Below are positions 11,619 through 21,857 of a DNA stretch of 64,000 nucleotides, one piece after another. The DNA is taken from the NCBI GenBank assembly GCA_029953675.1, contig JAMWBK010000008.1:1955001-2019000 (forward strand), in the 5' to 3' direction. The first letter of the stretch is position 1. Each line of letters starts with the position of its first letter. The DNA is from Rhodosorus marinus. Taxonomy: Eukaryota > Rhodophyta > Stylonematophyceae > Stylonematales > Stylonemataceae. The notes below the pieces were generated by a model that ran no database searches, was not told where the DNA came from, and saw only the letters and a list, made by a program, of their open reading frames with translations. A program made the translations under genes and the position numbers.

Positions 11619-12835
11619 TTCGCCTCAACGGACAAAACACACGCTCCCCAAACCGAATCCAATTCACCTCTCACAATACATGAACACAGATACCTTCAAC
11701 CGTTGGAGTTTAATTCTCTCCATGTTGAACATCTCCTACATATATAGATTCAACCAACCCCAGCCGATAAACCAAATGCTTTGCAACTGTGAAGCTTCCT
11801 CCCCATGACCTCATGTTCTCAAAAGTCGGATGGACAACGCGAAGCCTGAGACTGGTTCCCAAAAACAAGTTTTGGGCGATACACTCGGAAATCTCTTGGG
11901 CATGCAGGTATGCATAGAGCCTCGGAAAACGTGTTCACCTTCACATGGAAGATTATCGGGAACCAAAAGAAACGGGATTTCAGAAAGTTAGAATGCGAGC
12001 CGAATGTGCTCTTCTTCTTCGGTCTGAATGACGAGCCCAAAGCGCTTTCCCACAAAGCGCCTCACCAAACTCAATTTTTTCACTGACGTTTTCACCCCCC
12101 TATACCTTGCTCAGGGAGAAAAGCAGTCCTTCAAAAACCTTCCAGAATCTGCTAATATGTCCATTGTATATATTGATAAACCCCCCCCTCAGCGATATCA
12201 AAAATGAACGAACTCCCAGCACAGCCCTTGTATTTTTTTTGGTTGTCCCAACATAAAAATCTTACTAAAGTTTGTATTAGTTCGTCAGAGAGGAGGGGGG
12301 GTAATTTGTTTCCAGAAGGCGATCTAATCCTCCATTTCAGGCTAAACTAGAAGAGTTTGTTTTTAACGCAACGGAATAGCATGGGTACGCTAGTATATTA
12401 ACTGGTAGTATCTACAGAGTAATTTCCGTAGTAGGAGTCCGTCACCTATTGACGAGGGGCACGTGTTCATAGTTGATTTGCTTATGGTTTTTTTTTTGGC
12501 GCGAACGGATCGATGTTGTGGGTCGCATCGCTAAGTGCAGAGTAAGAAAGTGCCCCGTTTCAATTAGACAAGCCCGATTCCTCGGTGACGAAGAAGCTAC
12601 TCAAGCAAAGGCCTATGATCTGAACTCTATCGTCACCTTCAGTCCAGCGGCGCCTTTCGCGTTTGACGTCCGTATTCGTGCAGGTGTTCTGCTTCTGGAA
12701 CTTCTGGCCGGCTCTACGAGTGACGGGCCAGATGAGGCGATGGTCTTGGCGAATCGAGGATTGGATTGTTTGCTTGAATGTGCGGAGGCAGCTCTCTGTT
12801 GACGGAGAAAGTTTGCCGGCGGAGGGAACAGTCCG
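11619..12835. promoter_or_regulatory. Bidirectional upstream region between the ATPase and IF-2 genes
   Basis: The two genes start head-to-head across about 1.2 kb. On the minus strand CTATATATG lies about 120 bp above the ATPase start (near 11741) and could act as a TATA element. Poly-C at about 12181, poly-G at about 12293 and poly-T tracts at about 12231 and 12486 are present. Short open frames at 12473-12802 show no family resemblance. Part of it may be the IF-2 5' UTR. Confidence 0.4.
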
Positions 12836-15800
12836 ATGGACTGGAGGATTTTGACAAGATTCGCGCATCGAGTCGACCGCTGTGGTAGGAGATTTATGGG
12901 AAGGTCAGCGTGGCGACCGAAACTGGGAAAAGGAAACGCTAGGACCGAGGAGGAGTGGTTGAATTTGAAGGCTAAAAGGAAATGGGCAACGCGGAATCAC
13001 GAGTTTAAGGAGCTCCTGGACAGGAGGAAGGGCATGAGCAATCTCCCAGCAGATGATGTTTCCGCTTTCCGAAGACCTCCCCCAGTGAGGACCCCAGCAG
13101 GTGACTTCAAAAGGCGCCTGAGAAGCTTGCATGGTGGGACGATTCGGGTGTTTGATAACACTATCAGCATCCAGGATTTTGCCGCAAACCTCTCGGCGCC
13201 GACGGAAGATATTCTGGAGGCAATGAAGTACCTCGGAGAGGCTGACCTGTCTCCTACATCGATGCTATCCAGAGAGGACGCGGAGATTCTCGCATCAGAA
13301 CTTGGATGCAAAATAGTGGAATTCAAACCAAGACTAGATGATCGAACGCGAACGGAAGTGGCAGACGTTGAGGTGCTCAAGTCCCTTCCGTATGCGTTTC
13401 AATCCAGTCCTAGCAACGTTTGCCCTTTGTGTTTGTGTATTTCTGACCCATAATCTCGTGATCCTCCAGGAGACGACCGCCGGTTATTACTGTCATGGGA
13501 CACGTCGACCATGGGAAAACTACCATTATAGACTGGCTGAGAAAGAGTAACATCGTTAAAGGAGAAGTTGGGGGAATCACACAGTCTATAGGTTCCTTCA
13601 AGGTTTCCACAAGGGCTTTTGACGGCAAGAAATCTCATCTCTGCATCATCGACACTCCAGGTAAGCTTCGAGTCGCCTCAGGAGAGCTGCTTACTTCCTC
13701 TGGTCGAGCAACACTCCTTGGGGGGGGGGGGCGCGGGGAGGTTCTCAACCTCGAGTTGTCAAATCTATCTCGCTCGGAAGTGCTTGAGTCGGTGCTCAAT
13801 GCCGTCAAGAGAATTGTTTTGAGGCCGTTGTTTTGCATGTTCTAACCGGGGTTTGACCTTGTCCGTGTAGGTCACGCAGCTTTTCAACAGATGCGAGAAC
13901 GTGGGGCCAACGTTACCGACATTGTCCTACTGGTGGTCGCTGCTGATGATGGCCCTCTTGCAACGACCTTGGAGGCGATCAACCAAGCAAAGCATGCAAC
14001 TATTATAGTTGCGATTAACAAGATTGATTTGCCGAATGCTGACGTCGTTAAGACGAAAAAAAAGTTGGCTGAAGTCGGAGTGCTGGTACGTAGGGTTCCT
14101 CGAAAGCGAGAGTTTCATGCTTAAGAATGAGTGTTTCCAGTTTAGGGACTAGTACCAGCTCCGAGCTGTCCCAAGCTTTCCTGACTGGTTCCTGTCATCA
14201 CCACTAGGTCGAGGAACTTGGAGGTAAAACGCAATGCGTAGAAGTCTCCGCAGTGAAAGGAACCAACATGGAAGTATTGGTTGAGACCATCTCGTTTCAA
14301 GCTGACCTACTCGATCTGCACGCGGATCCGTCGGCTCCTGGCGAGGCGGTTTGCCTTGAAGCCTACGTGGACAAGAAAACTGGTCCAATGGCGAAGGCAA
14401 TCGTAAGGTAGGACGTTGTTCTGGCCCCGGACTTTCGCATATTTTGCGCTTCAAGCGCTGGTTAACAGAGTTTTGCCCTACAGTAGCCTTTTCCGGGCCT
14501 GTGGAACAGTTCCCTGTCCTAGAGAGTAACCGATTTACCAGGGAGTGGAACCGGTTGGATTCGGGCCTGGTCAGTGACTAACTTGCCGGCTTTCGCATGT
14601 TGTCTCCATTTCAATGTGTAAACGTGCTCGTTGTAGGTGGGGAACTTTGCGACCAGGCGATATCATAGTATGCGGAAAGACGCATGGGCGGGTTAAGTTT
14701 CTTAGGGATGAGCACGGGAACAATCTCAAGGATGCGCCCCCATCTACGCCGGCCCTGCTATGCGGGCTCAGAGAATGCCCTGAAGCTGGCTCCGACATTC
14801 TTGTCGTTGAAAGTGAAAGAGAGGTGAACAAGGTACTTCGCTCTAGGGAAGAGATTCAATCGGCGCACGTCGACCTGGGACAAGAGGAAGCCGTTCCCAT
14901 GGAGGAGTACGACAAAACCAAACCACCCTTAGGGAGCGCCAACTTCATGGGGTATTTGCTAACCAGTCATTTTGATCAATTGCGATGGTACCAGACGAAA
15001 CCTTCCAGGGGATCTCTATCAGACAGCCGCCGTGTTTATTATTAAGGCCGTTGACCAGGGCTCGTTGGAGGCAATCCATGTAGCGCTTCAGGGGCTAGAG
15101 AAAAAAGGCGTAAAGATGTACATATTATCATCTTCTGTGGGCGACGTAAAGAGAGGCGAAGCGAACATTGCGTATCGGATGAACGCAACGATCCTTGCCC
15201 TCGGGGTAAAAACTGATCGGGAGGTTCCACCCTTGTTGGCGGAAATGAGGGGCCGTTGGAAAGCTGAAAGAGCCGTTCCGGGGTCCGGAGTACCCGAGCG
15301 GGCTTTTTTCGCGGTAGGAGACTTGCAGCCATAGAATCCAATCACCGTCGGCCTTAGATTGGGCGCTTGGATCGTTTCTGACTCATTGCACCCGTCTCTT
15401 TTCAACCATAGATTCGAAATCACCGGGTCATATACAGACTATTGGAGGACGCGGAGAACATTTGCAAAATGAAAGCGATAACAAAGTATAGGGACGTGGT
15501 GAGAGGAACAGCCACTGTTCTCAAGGTACGACCCGAAAAGTTCCCCCTCCCCCTTTGAGTCTTTGCTCTTTGGCTCATGTAACCCCCAGACTAACATAGC
15601 CTGCATTGGGTCTCCGGGCACTCTGCGCCGCAGGTGTTCAATTTTGGACCGAAGATTGGTCTTATACTCGGCTGCAGGGTTGACGACGGAGAGTTGACCA
15701 TCAAGGCAAAGGCACGCGTCAAGCGAGGTACCGAAACCGTGTTCGAAGGCCCTATATCCAGTTTGAAGATCGTCAAGGACGAAGTTATGAAGGTATCATC

Positions 15801-15921
15801 AGGAACTGAATGCGGGGTGGGCATGACTGGTGCGGAGCTAATTGAAGAGGGAGACGTCATCGAAACTTTCGAAGTGGTCAAGAACGATTTCGAAAGCCTT
15901 CCCACAATTCTTTCCACTTAG
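12836..15921 (+). CDS. MTIF2: Translation initiation factor IF-2, probably mitochondrial
   Basis: GTPase that places initiator tRNA on organellar ribosomes. Predicted exons are 12836-13389, 13470-13660, 13871-14085, 14208-14407, 14637-14951, 14995-15313, 15412-15525 and 15634-15921. They join in consistent phase to about 731 residues (human mitochondrial IF-2 has 727). The start is the first Met after an in-frame stop. The Arg-rich N-terminus ([18 protein letters not shown]) looks like a mitochondrial presequence. An IF2_N-like segment lies at about 100-165. G1 GHVDHGKT is at 195-202, G3 DTPG at 246-249 and G4 NKID at 298-301. Then come domains II-IV ([49 protein letters not shown]...GDVIETFEV). 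Junctions 5/6 (43-bp intron) and 6/7 are the least certain. A plastid role cannot be excluded. Confidence 0.9.
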
Positions 15922-16298
15922 CGGCCCTAAATGTGGAGAAACCAGAGATCAGATGGGCTTCCCCAGTGGACAATTTGCTCAGTGGTTGCTTCTGCGCTGG
16001 TTCGTCAATGAACGCGTGCGCTAGTCTTCCCTTTGGGATCAGTAATGCGTAATAATTCTGCAGTGCTCGATTGCCCCCTGCAAGATGACTTCCAGCTTTC
16101 TCGAAGGAAGCGAGGTTCATGTTTCCGTCAATCTGATGGTTCGTACGGAGGCTTTTCCGGGGCGAATATCTGCTTAGTATGCTGGATCCTGATTGATTGG
16201 AAGCCGCTCTTGGCGGTAGGACAAGCCTCTTCGTTTATTTCGTAACTAAGGAATAGAATTTTCAAGCAGAAACAAGACGGACATGTCCTACGGATGCC
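15922..16298. other. Intergenic spacer
   Basis: This spacer lies between the 3' ends of IF-2 (plus) and the first cysteine-rich gene (minus). No gene or repeat is seen. Confidence 0.5.
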
Positions 16299-16820
16299 CT
16301 ACTCCATCGCTTCCTCCATCGTTTCCTCCATCGCTTCCTCCATCGCTTCCTCCATCGCTTCCTCCATCGCTTCCTTCAGCGCCTTCTTGCATTTCTTGCA
16401 CTTCTTGCAAACACGCTTACACTTGGACTTCTTTCCCTTCTTCTTCAGGCACTTCAAGCATTTCTTGCAGGCCTTCCTTACCTTTTCAGCTGCCTCTTCG
16501 ACCTCCTCAGGCATCGCCGGCTCGCACTCACCGCAGGTCACCGGGCAAGCCTTCATGACTGCGGAGGATGCGCACTCTTCGACAAGCTCATCCTCGTCAA
16601 ATTCGGCGAGCTCCTTGCAAACCCGCTTGTCCTTGCAAGGCATCTTCTTCTCTTCCTTGACCATTTCGCAGTAATCGGCACATTCCTCCCTGAAATTCTT
16701 GGATCTGCATTTCACCGCTGGGTAGTCCTCGCACACCTTTTCAATCTCTGCGTCCGTCTCACCTGCTTGGACAGCGACAATTGCCGCAGCAACAAATAGA
16801 AAAGCACAAGCAATCTTCAT
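16299..16820 (-). CDS. Secreted cysteine-rich protein A (novel family, ShKT-like cysteine core plus Lys/Cys module)
   Basis: Single exon, 173 residues. I chose the Met at 16820 because a clean signal peptide follows (MKIACAFLFVAAAIVAVQA); the longer upstream frame has none. The mature part opens with CEDYPAVKC and has ten cysteines ending CPVTCGEC, a ShKT-like C-x3-C-x2-C close. An acidic stretch (EEVEEAAE) leads into a Lys-rich module with CLKC, CKRVCKKC and KKCKK. The tail is a repeated EAME/EEAM run. A CTATAAG box lies about 100 bp upstream. It shares all ten core cysteines and the basic CxxC...CxxxCxxC module with the gene at 20971-21708. The function is unknown. Possible roles are extracellular matrix, wall or metal/polyanion binding. 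ShKT folds also occur in enzymes and ion-channel blockers, so no activity is claimed. Confidence 0.8.
   Translation of the reverse strand: MKIACAFLFVAAAIVAVQAGETDAEIEKVCEDYPAVKCRSKNFREECADYCEMVKEEKKMPCKDKRVCKELAEFDEDELVEECASSAVMKACPVTCGECEPAMPEEVEEAAEKVRKACKKCLKCLKKKGKKSKCKRVCKKCKKCKKALKEAMEEAMEEAMEEAMEETMEEAME
16302..16375 (-). repeat. 12-bp tandem repeat coding for (EEAM)n
   Basis: About six copies of a TCCATCGCTTCC unit at the 3' end of the cysteine-rich protein A gene. One unit has a GTT variant. It encodes the Glu/Ala/Met C-terminal tail. Confidence 0.85.
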
Positions 16821-16916
16821 GTCTGATGTCTGAATGTTCGTCTGTGGTACCTGCTCTGATCCTACAATGCCCTGCCTGCCGAAGTAAGTTCGCTGGAGGT
16901 TGGGTTTGCTCTCCTT

Positions 16917-16925
16917 CTTATAGTC
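16917..16925 (-). promoter_or_regulatory. TATA box of cysteine-rich gene A
   Basis: CTATAAGAAGG read on the minus strand, about 100 bp above the ATG. The paralog at 21708 has CTATAAAGG in the matching place. Confidence 0.45.
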
Positions 16926-17949
16926 TGTTGAACAGTACCCCAGCTGGAGGAATTTCTGGAAAGTCACATCACAGGCCTTGCGGTACAAGACATGGCGAAA
17001 GTCTCATTCGCCAACTGTTGACTGAATTTTTGACTTCTCTACTATTCCAAAAAAAAGACGCACAAGAGTCTGTTCATCGAAATAAAATCCTGGCGTTTGC
17101 GTATAGATGAATCCCACAAACCAAAAAGCATATTCTGCTGGTCGATTCCCGCATCCCAAGCCAATGGACTCGTTTCATAATCGTTTCGTCAGGAGGTGGA
17201 TCAATTATTATTGACACGAGCACCAAAAAAAACTCAAAAAACAGTTTGTTGGTTCAGTCGTGAGCCATCCATGCAAAGCTAAGCAGTTCTAGCAAGGGCA
17301 AAATAGGTGAATAGCAAGGGGGCATGTTTTGAGAACAGTCGCGCCGAGTTGTGATTGTACGCTCGCGTGGACAGATCAAGGAGTGGATGGAAGATAAGAA
17401 ATTGCCGGTACGAGTAGCTCAGAGATGAGGAGAAAAAAAGCAGCTGGGATACCTGACAAATGATGGATAGTCTGTCCCTCACCGTGCCCGTACTGGAGGA
17501 GACGGTTGATCAATCAAAGATACCTCTCTGTCATGGGTGTGCTGGTGTGGTGACCTGAGACGCTGAAGCACCGCGTATTTAGTTTTTGGGAGACAAGAGC
17601 CACTAGAACCTTATGATTTGGTTGAGAACGACCATCAACAGGAACAAAATGGTCAGGATCTGGAGACTAGGGGAACTTTTCAATAACGTCGAGTTGTCTG
17701 GTCTGAATCCGATTGATGAATTGCCAGACGGTTGGCGTTTAGTATAGACGAGACTTTCGGAAATATTGGAAGATGATTACAGGAAGACCAAAAAATCAGG
17801 TTAACATCTTCAACTTGCGATGCCGCACCAGAGCAATCTCTCACATGTCCAAGCAATTTGTAGCTTCCATGCATCAGACTATCCCTTGACATGAGCCAAC
17901 CAATATTGTCTCTGCACAAAGTACGTAAATTGAATGAATCCAACAACTG
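16926..17949. other. Intergenic, no gene seen
   Basis: This is the upstream region of cysteine-rich gene A and beyond. It has several A-runs. No supported feature. Confidence 0.45.
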
Positions 17950-18060
17950 TCGAATGAATTTGTTTCATTGGAGACTGAAAGAAGAAACCCCGAGTGCGGA
18001 AAAAAACAGACTGAGCGCGGCCAAGATCGCGCACGTTCATACGGTGCACAGCAAGAAACT
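17950..18060 (-). mobile_element. Family A non-LTR element, short 3'-end fragment
   Basis: This matches, with divergence, the 3' end of the family A element at 51312-51420. It has the TCGAATGAAT end, then GGAGACTGAAAG, an AACCCCGAG stretch followed by an A-run, GACTGAGCGCGGC and CAGCAAGAAAC. It is strongly 5'-truncated. Confidence 0.7.
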
Positions 18061-18093
18061 ATTAGGGTCGTCATAAGCAATTCGATAATGGCT

Positions 18094-18142
18094 TGGACAA
18101 TTGAACAAGTGCTAGCAGTGCTAGCACTTATTCAATTGTCCA
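18094..18142. repeat. 49-bp near-perfect palindrome
   Basis: Two 24-base arms (TGGACAATTGAACAAGTGCT...) are separated by a single G, with one mismatch between the arms. It would form a tight hairpin in RNA or a cruciform in DNA. Confidence 0.9.
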
Positions 18143-20174
18143 GAAAAGTACGGGGTGTCCGATTGAAATTCTTCTAAAAACCCTGTCCGTCCGATAAAAC
18201 GTCCAATATTCATTCAAGGAGAAGCTAGAAGTCAAGCATCTCCGGTTCAGGTATTGAATCATGATTACTTCTCACTTTACCAAGCGGTTATTCTCATGTA
18301 TTGAATAATGGTTACTTATGGATTGGACAGACTGTCATAGACATTTTCAGATGAAGCTGGCGTCCTGAATTTAACCTTAGTGCTGTGATGCAGACCGTTG
18401 GAAGGCCCAGCAAATTCATTCACTCAGCATTCTTGAAAAAGAAAATCCCCTCGGGGTGGACAAAGACGGTTTAAACTCAATCAATATTTGTCATTGATTG
18501 AATAATATCGGACATCAATCGGCTATTATCTGTTCGTTATCCGATGAGGCTTATTTTTGTTTTACAATTCAGGTCTGACTAGCGTATATCGGACAGAGCG
18601 CGAAGCAAAAACGTTATGTTTAACTCGATATTCAGGTATAGTATTCTTATATAGGACTGTCTGGGTTTGAAAAATTCTATGTTTTCACTGACCCATCGGA
18701 TACCAATTTTGTACAATTTCACTCGAATTATTAATTCGAGTCGATCTATCAAGTACAGCAATCCACAAATCCACCAAAGCACTTTTCCGTGCTGAAATTT
18801 AGTCAACTTGGATTGGCTAAAAATTAGAGACAGCATTTTATTGGGCATCCAAACTCACCCGCCGTTTCGTCTGCAGATCGAGATCTGCCTTAGGGTCTCG
18901 TAGGTGGGTAGGTGGGTAGGTAGGTCTCCTTTTTGTAAGGAAACGTAGACGTAGTTCTGGATATTCAAAAAAAGACGGTATGTAGTGTTCTTCGCTCTTT
19001 GGAGTTGAGGGTTTGAGGAATAACTAGGTTTTGAAGCGTAATCCCACCCACCCCAAACCCCAGGCAAAAAACTGTTGAACCGGCCTATACTACGTTTGCT
19101 CGGTTCGGCTCGTGCGTCACGACAAACAGCAGCAAGAGGAAAATGTCTCGGTTCACAATCGACTGGTGAGAGATAGAAATTGATTTCCACATAGAGGTGC
19201 AGCCCGCCATCTGGACTAAAACGAGATACTACTAGAAGATATCCATGATTCGTGTTCATTAAGAAAGAAAACTCTACATCCCGGTTCCGTCCATGTACCT
19301 GTAAAACCCTAAACCCTTGATGGGACTGCGGAATCACTCTGGGCAAGTGAAAAAAAAGCTAAGCGGCTGGGTCCTTGCATCTTGGCCGCGACGAAAAAAG
19401 GGGAAAACTATTAGCTTCGAGCGCTTCTAGCGTCCTGGCAACATATTCACATCTGAACTCGCCAAAATATTGCTGGCCAGTAAGGAGATGCTACTTTGGT
19501 CGCGACTCTAATTCGATTTTGTTTAACGGAAGGTTTTGCCGGAATGGCACTCCTCAATAGAATTTTTTTTATAGAAAATATTATGCTTTTTGGACGAAAT
19601 TCTCAAGTTGACAAATTGTAACCAGCAAATGGAGCAGTCGATCAACGGACAAGCTTTGTCAATTGAATCTTGAGTTGTGTGACCGCGGAGGCTCGCGGGA
19701 TTTTTTTTGGTTGATTCTATTCGCTTTTGGTTAAGTCTTTGACGGGTTGGTGTGCGTAAATCTGAGCGGTGTGCTCACGACTTTCCATGTACAAGCGGCC
19801 CGTTCATCTTGAAGGCCCACAGGACACGTTGACACTGAATGAGCAGAATCAGAATAAAAACGCACAGTTCCTTAAAAATGGACAGGGTCTCTGCCGTTCG
19901 AATGCTGCCCTGTTGTTGGACGCGCGTCATCATCGTTTCCGCTCCACAGGGTAGATAAACTCTGAATAAATTGTTGCTGCTTACATTGCTCCTGCGGTCC
20001 GGATCTCTTGGGTTTGGCCCAGGGTCCATGGCAAGGTAACCTACGTACCTTTTGTTAAGGCCGTGAGAATCGTGATGACGCTTGTTGTCGCCACCAATTT
20101 CTGGGCTCGTATCATTCCTGAGAGACCTCCGAACGAGATGCCGCACGAATTACATTCTGAGTGAGCATTTGAAC
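18143..20174. other. Intergenic, no gene seen
   Basis: This stretch is AT-rich with no convincing coding frame. A GTAGGTGGGTAGGTGGGTAGGTAGG simple repeat lies at about 18899-18924. Open frames near 19775-20146 lack any family signature. Confidence 0.45.
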
Positions 20175-20490
20175 CGAATTGGCTACAGTCTGTCGAAGTC
20201 GAATCGGAGCTACCTCGACCAGCGTCGGCTCGCACCCCCCTGATTGCAGACCTCCTGGTTTTTGGGCCAGCCGCCAGACGCTCAGAATGGTCGAACTCGC
20301 CGTCACTTGCCCATTGTTAAGTACCCATGTCCGATCTGCTGCCCTACGCAGGGTTGCACCAGCTGCTATTCTTCGCCGACAGAAGGAGCGCCGGTACACT
20401 GAGAGCATGGCCAATCTCCCCCGAGCTGAGGGCGGGGCGCAAAGTTTTCAGCCCTTCTTGTGGAAAGCTTTGATCTCCTGGATAATTCAA
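20175..20490 (+). mobile_element. Family B non-LTR element, endonuclease-domain fragment
   Basis: This is a degenerate copy of the C-terminal endonuclease part of family B (compare 55930-56250). It contains a VEVESELPRP-like start, then IADLLV, ARRS, an RRQKERRYTESMANLPRAEG stretch, and QPFLWKAL. It is broken by frameshifts. Confidence 0.8.
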
Positions 20491-20839
20491 TTGTGAGGTT
20501 GTGTCGTAAATGTTTTCACTGACGGTTGACTGTCGCGTTACGGAGATATTCTAGCAGCATGGTAGCCCTGAGGCTCGCCACCTCCGCATTGGTCAGAGCG
20601 CTTTCATCACTGGTTCCTAGTTTGTATTGCACTTTGCGCTTAAGCCTGTTTTAGTAACACCACCGCATGGTCCCCGCGCGAAGTCAAGCTTGCTCTGGTA
20701 GTTTTGGTACCTGAAAATGGACCGAGTGAGAAGGAAATGGTCACAAACAATCCAGACAACAAAATGTGGGTTTCAATTCTGTACTCAATGATAGTTTTGA
20801 GCACAAAACAGGCACCATTGCTCGGGGAAGAAGCAGGGA

Positions 20840-20920
20840 GCTTGATTGAATGAGTGCGTTTATTCGGAGATCAAAAAAAACCCGAGGGAAAAAAAAAGGA
20901 CTACGAAAGGCGCAAATCAT
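20840..20920 (-). mobile_element. Family A 3'-end fragment
   Basis: GAATGAGTGCGTTTATTCGGAGATC, then an A-run, CCCGAGGG, a second A-run and GGACTACGAAAGGCGC. This follows the order of the family A 3' terminus at 51312-51385, with divergence. Confidence 0.5.
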
Positions 20921-20970
20921 TGTGGCGTTTGTTGCCTGCTCATGGACACAAACTATGAGGTCGTGGCGAG

Positions 20971-20982
20971 CTAATCATCTCT

Positions 20983-21017
<35 letters not shown>

Positions 21018-21121
21018 GACGCCAGCGGCAACGCCTGCAGATCGACCTGCACCTCTTCGGGCGCCTATTCCTCCTGCATCTGTTGCACCTCCTGCGGCAA
21101 CGGCGTCCCCTGCGACGGCCA

Positions 21122-21168
<47 letters not shown>

Positions 21169-21293
21169 ATCATCGTCATCGTCGTCGTCATCGTCGTCGC
21201 GATCCCTTCCACCACGTTCGCGGTCATCATCCTTGTCATCGTCGGCGGCACGAATTGCAGTGCGACAACGCACGTCCTCGTCATCGTCATCAT

Positions 21294-21325
<32 letters not shown>

Positions 21326-21708
21326 TCGTCGTCATCGTCGTCGTCGTCGTCATCGTCGTCATCGTCGTCGACATGAGTTACGGAGAAGTTTTCGAGGTCA
21401 TCATCGTTGTCATCGTCATCGTCATCGTCGTCGTCATCTGGGCAAAGGTCACACATATTGGGACAGCTGCGGGCAAATCTTGCACTTTTTTTGCACCTTC
21501 TTTCTATCTCATCGTCGTCATCTCCACCGAAGCGTCTACTGCACCATCCTTTGTCGACACAGGGCTTTCCGCAGTATCCGGGACATAGCTCTTTGAATGC
21601 CGCTTCATCGCACATCACCATCGGGTAGTCATCGCACTCAACCTCGTCAGCTCTGACCGCTACGGCGAGCAGAGCCAAGGCCAAGAAAGCCACAGACAGC
21701 CTTTTCAT
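20971..21708 (-). CDS. Secreted cysteine-rich protein B with poly-Asp tracts
   Basis: Single exon, 245 residues, with signal peptide MKRLSVAFLALALLAVAVRA. The mature N-terminus (CDDYPMVMC ... FKELCPGYC ... CPNMCDLC) aligns all ten cysteines with protein A, with near-identical spacing (x7, x8, x3, x3 versus x10, x5, x14-15, x8-9, x3, x2). Two very long Asp runs follow, then an Arg-rich module (CNRCRRNRRPKRCRSICRRC) that mirrors the Lys-rich module of protein A, with Arg in place of Lys. A final Asp run ends the protein. Poly-Asp secreted proteins often bind calcium or mineral, so a cell-wall or calcification role is possible but inferred. The antisense strand is also open because of the GAC/GAT repeats; those long Ser- and His-rich frames are artefacts. 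Confidence 0.8.
20983..21440. repeat. Trinucleotide arrays (CGT/CAT)n coding for poly-Asp
   Basis: Three blocks (about 20983-21016, 21120-21201 and 21279-21370, with a further run near 21400-21437) of mixed CGT and CAT triplets. On the minus strand these are GAC/GAT Asp codons. Codon mixing suggests selection on the protein as well as slippage. Confidence 0.9.
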
Positions 21709-21848
21709 GGTTCACAGCCCAAAATCCGCGTATTTCCTTGTCTCCTCCAAGTGTTCTTGAAATTCTTTTCCGCGCCTTTGTACTTCCTCTTCCTCCCTTT
21801 GACTCTGGTTACCAACAAACACCCAGCTAACCTGGCGAGTTCGAGGAC

Positions 21849-21857
21849 CTTTATAGC
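21849..21857 (-). promoter_or_regulatory. TATA box of cysteine-rich gene B
   Basis: CTATAAAGG on the minus strand, about 145 bp above the ATG at 21708. Confidence 0.5.

Noticed and set aside
16299-16988. 229-residue version of protein A
   Set aside because: The extra N-terminus lacks a signal peptide and would include the TATA box and 5' UTR. The Met at 16820 is the sensible start.
19300-19325. Telomere-like AACCCTAAACCC near 19300 and 25495
   Set aside because: Only single units are present, with no array.
20850-21596. Long His/Arg-rich and Ser-rich frames
   Set aside because: They are shadows of the CGT/CAT triplet arrays. The minus-strand frame alone has a signal peptide and a paralog.
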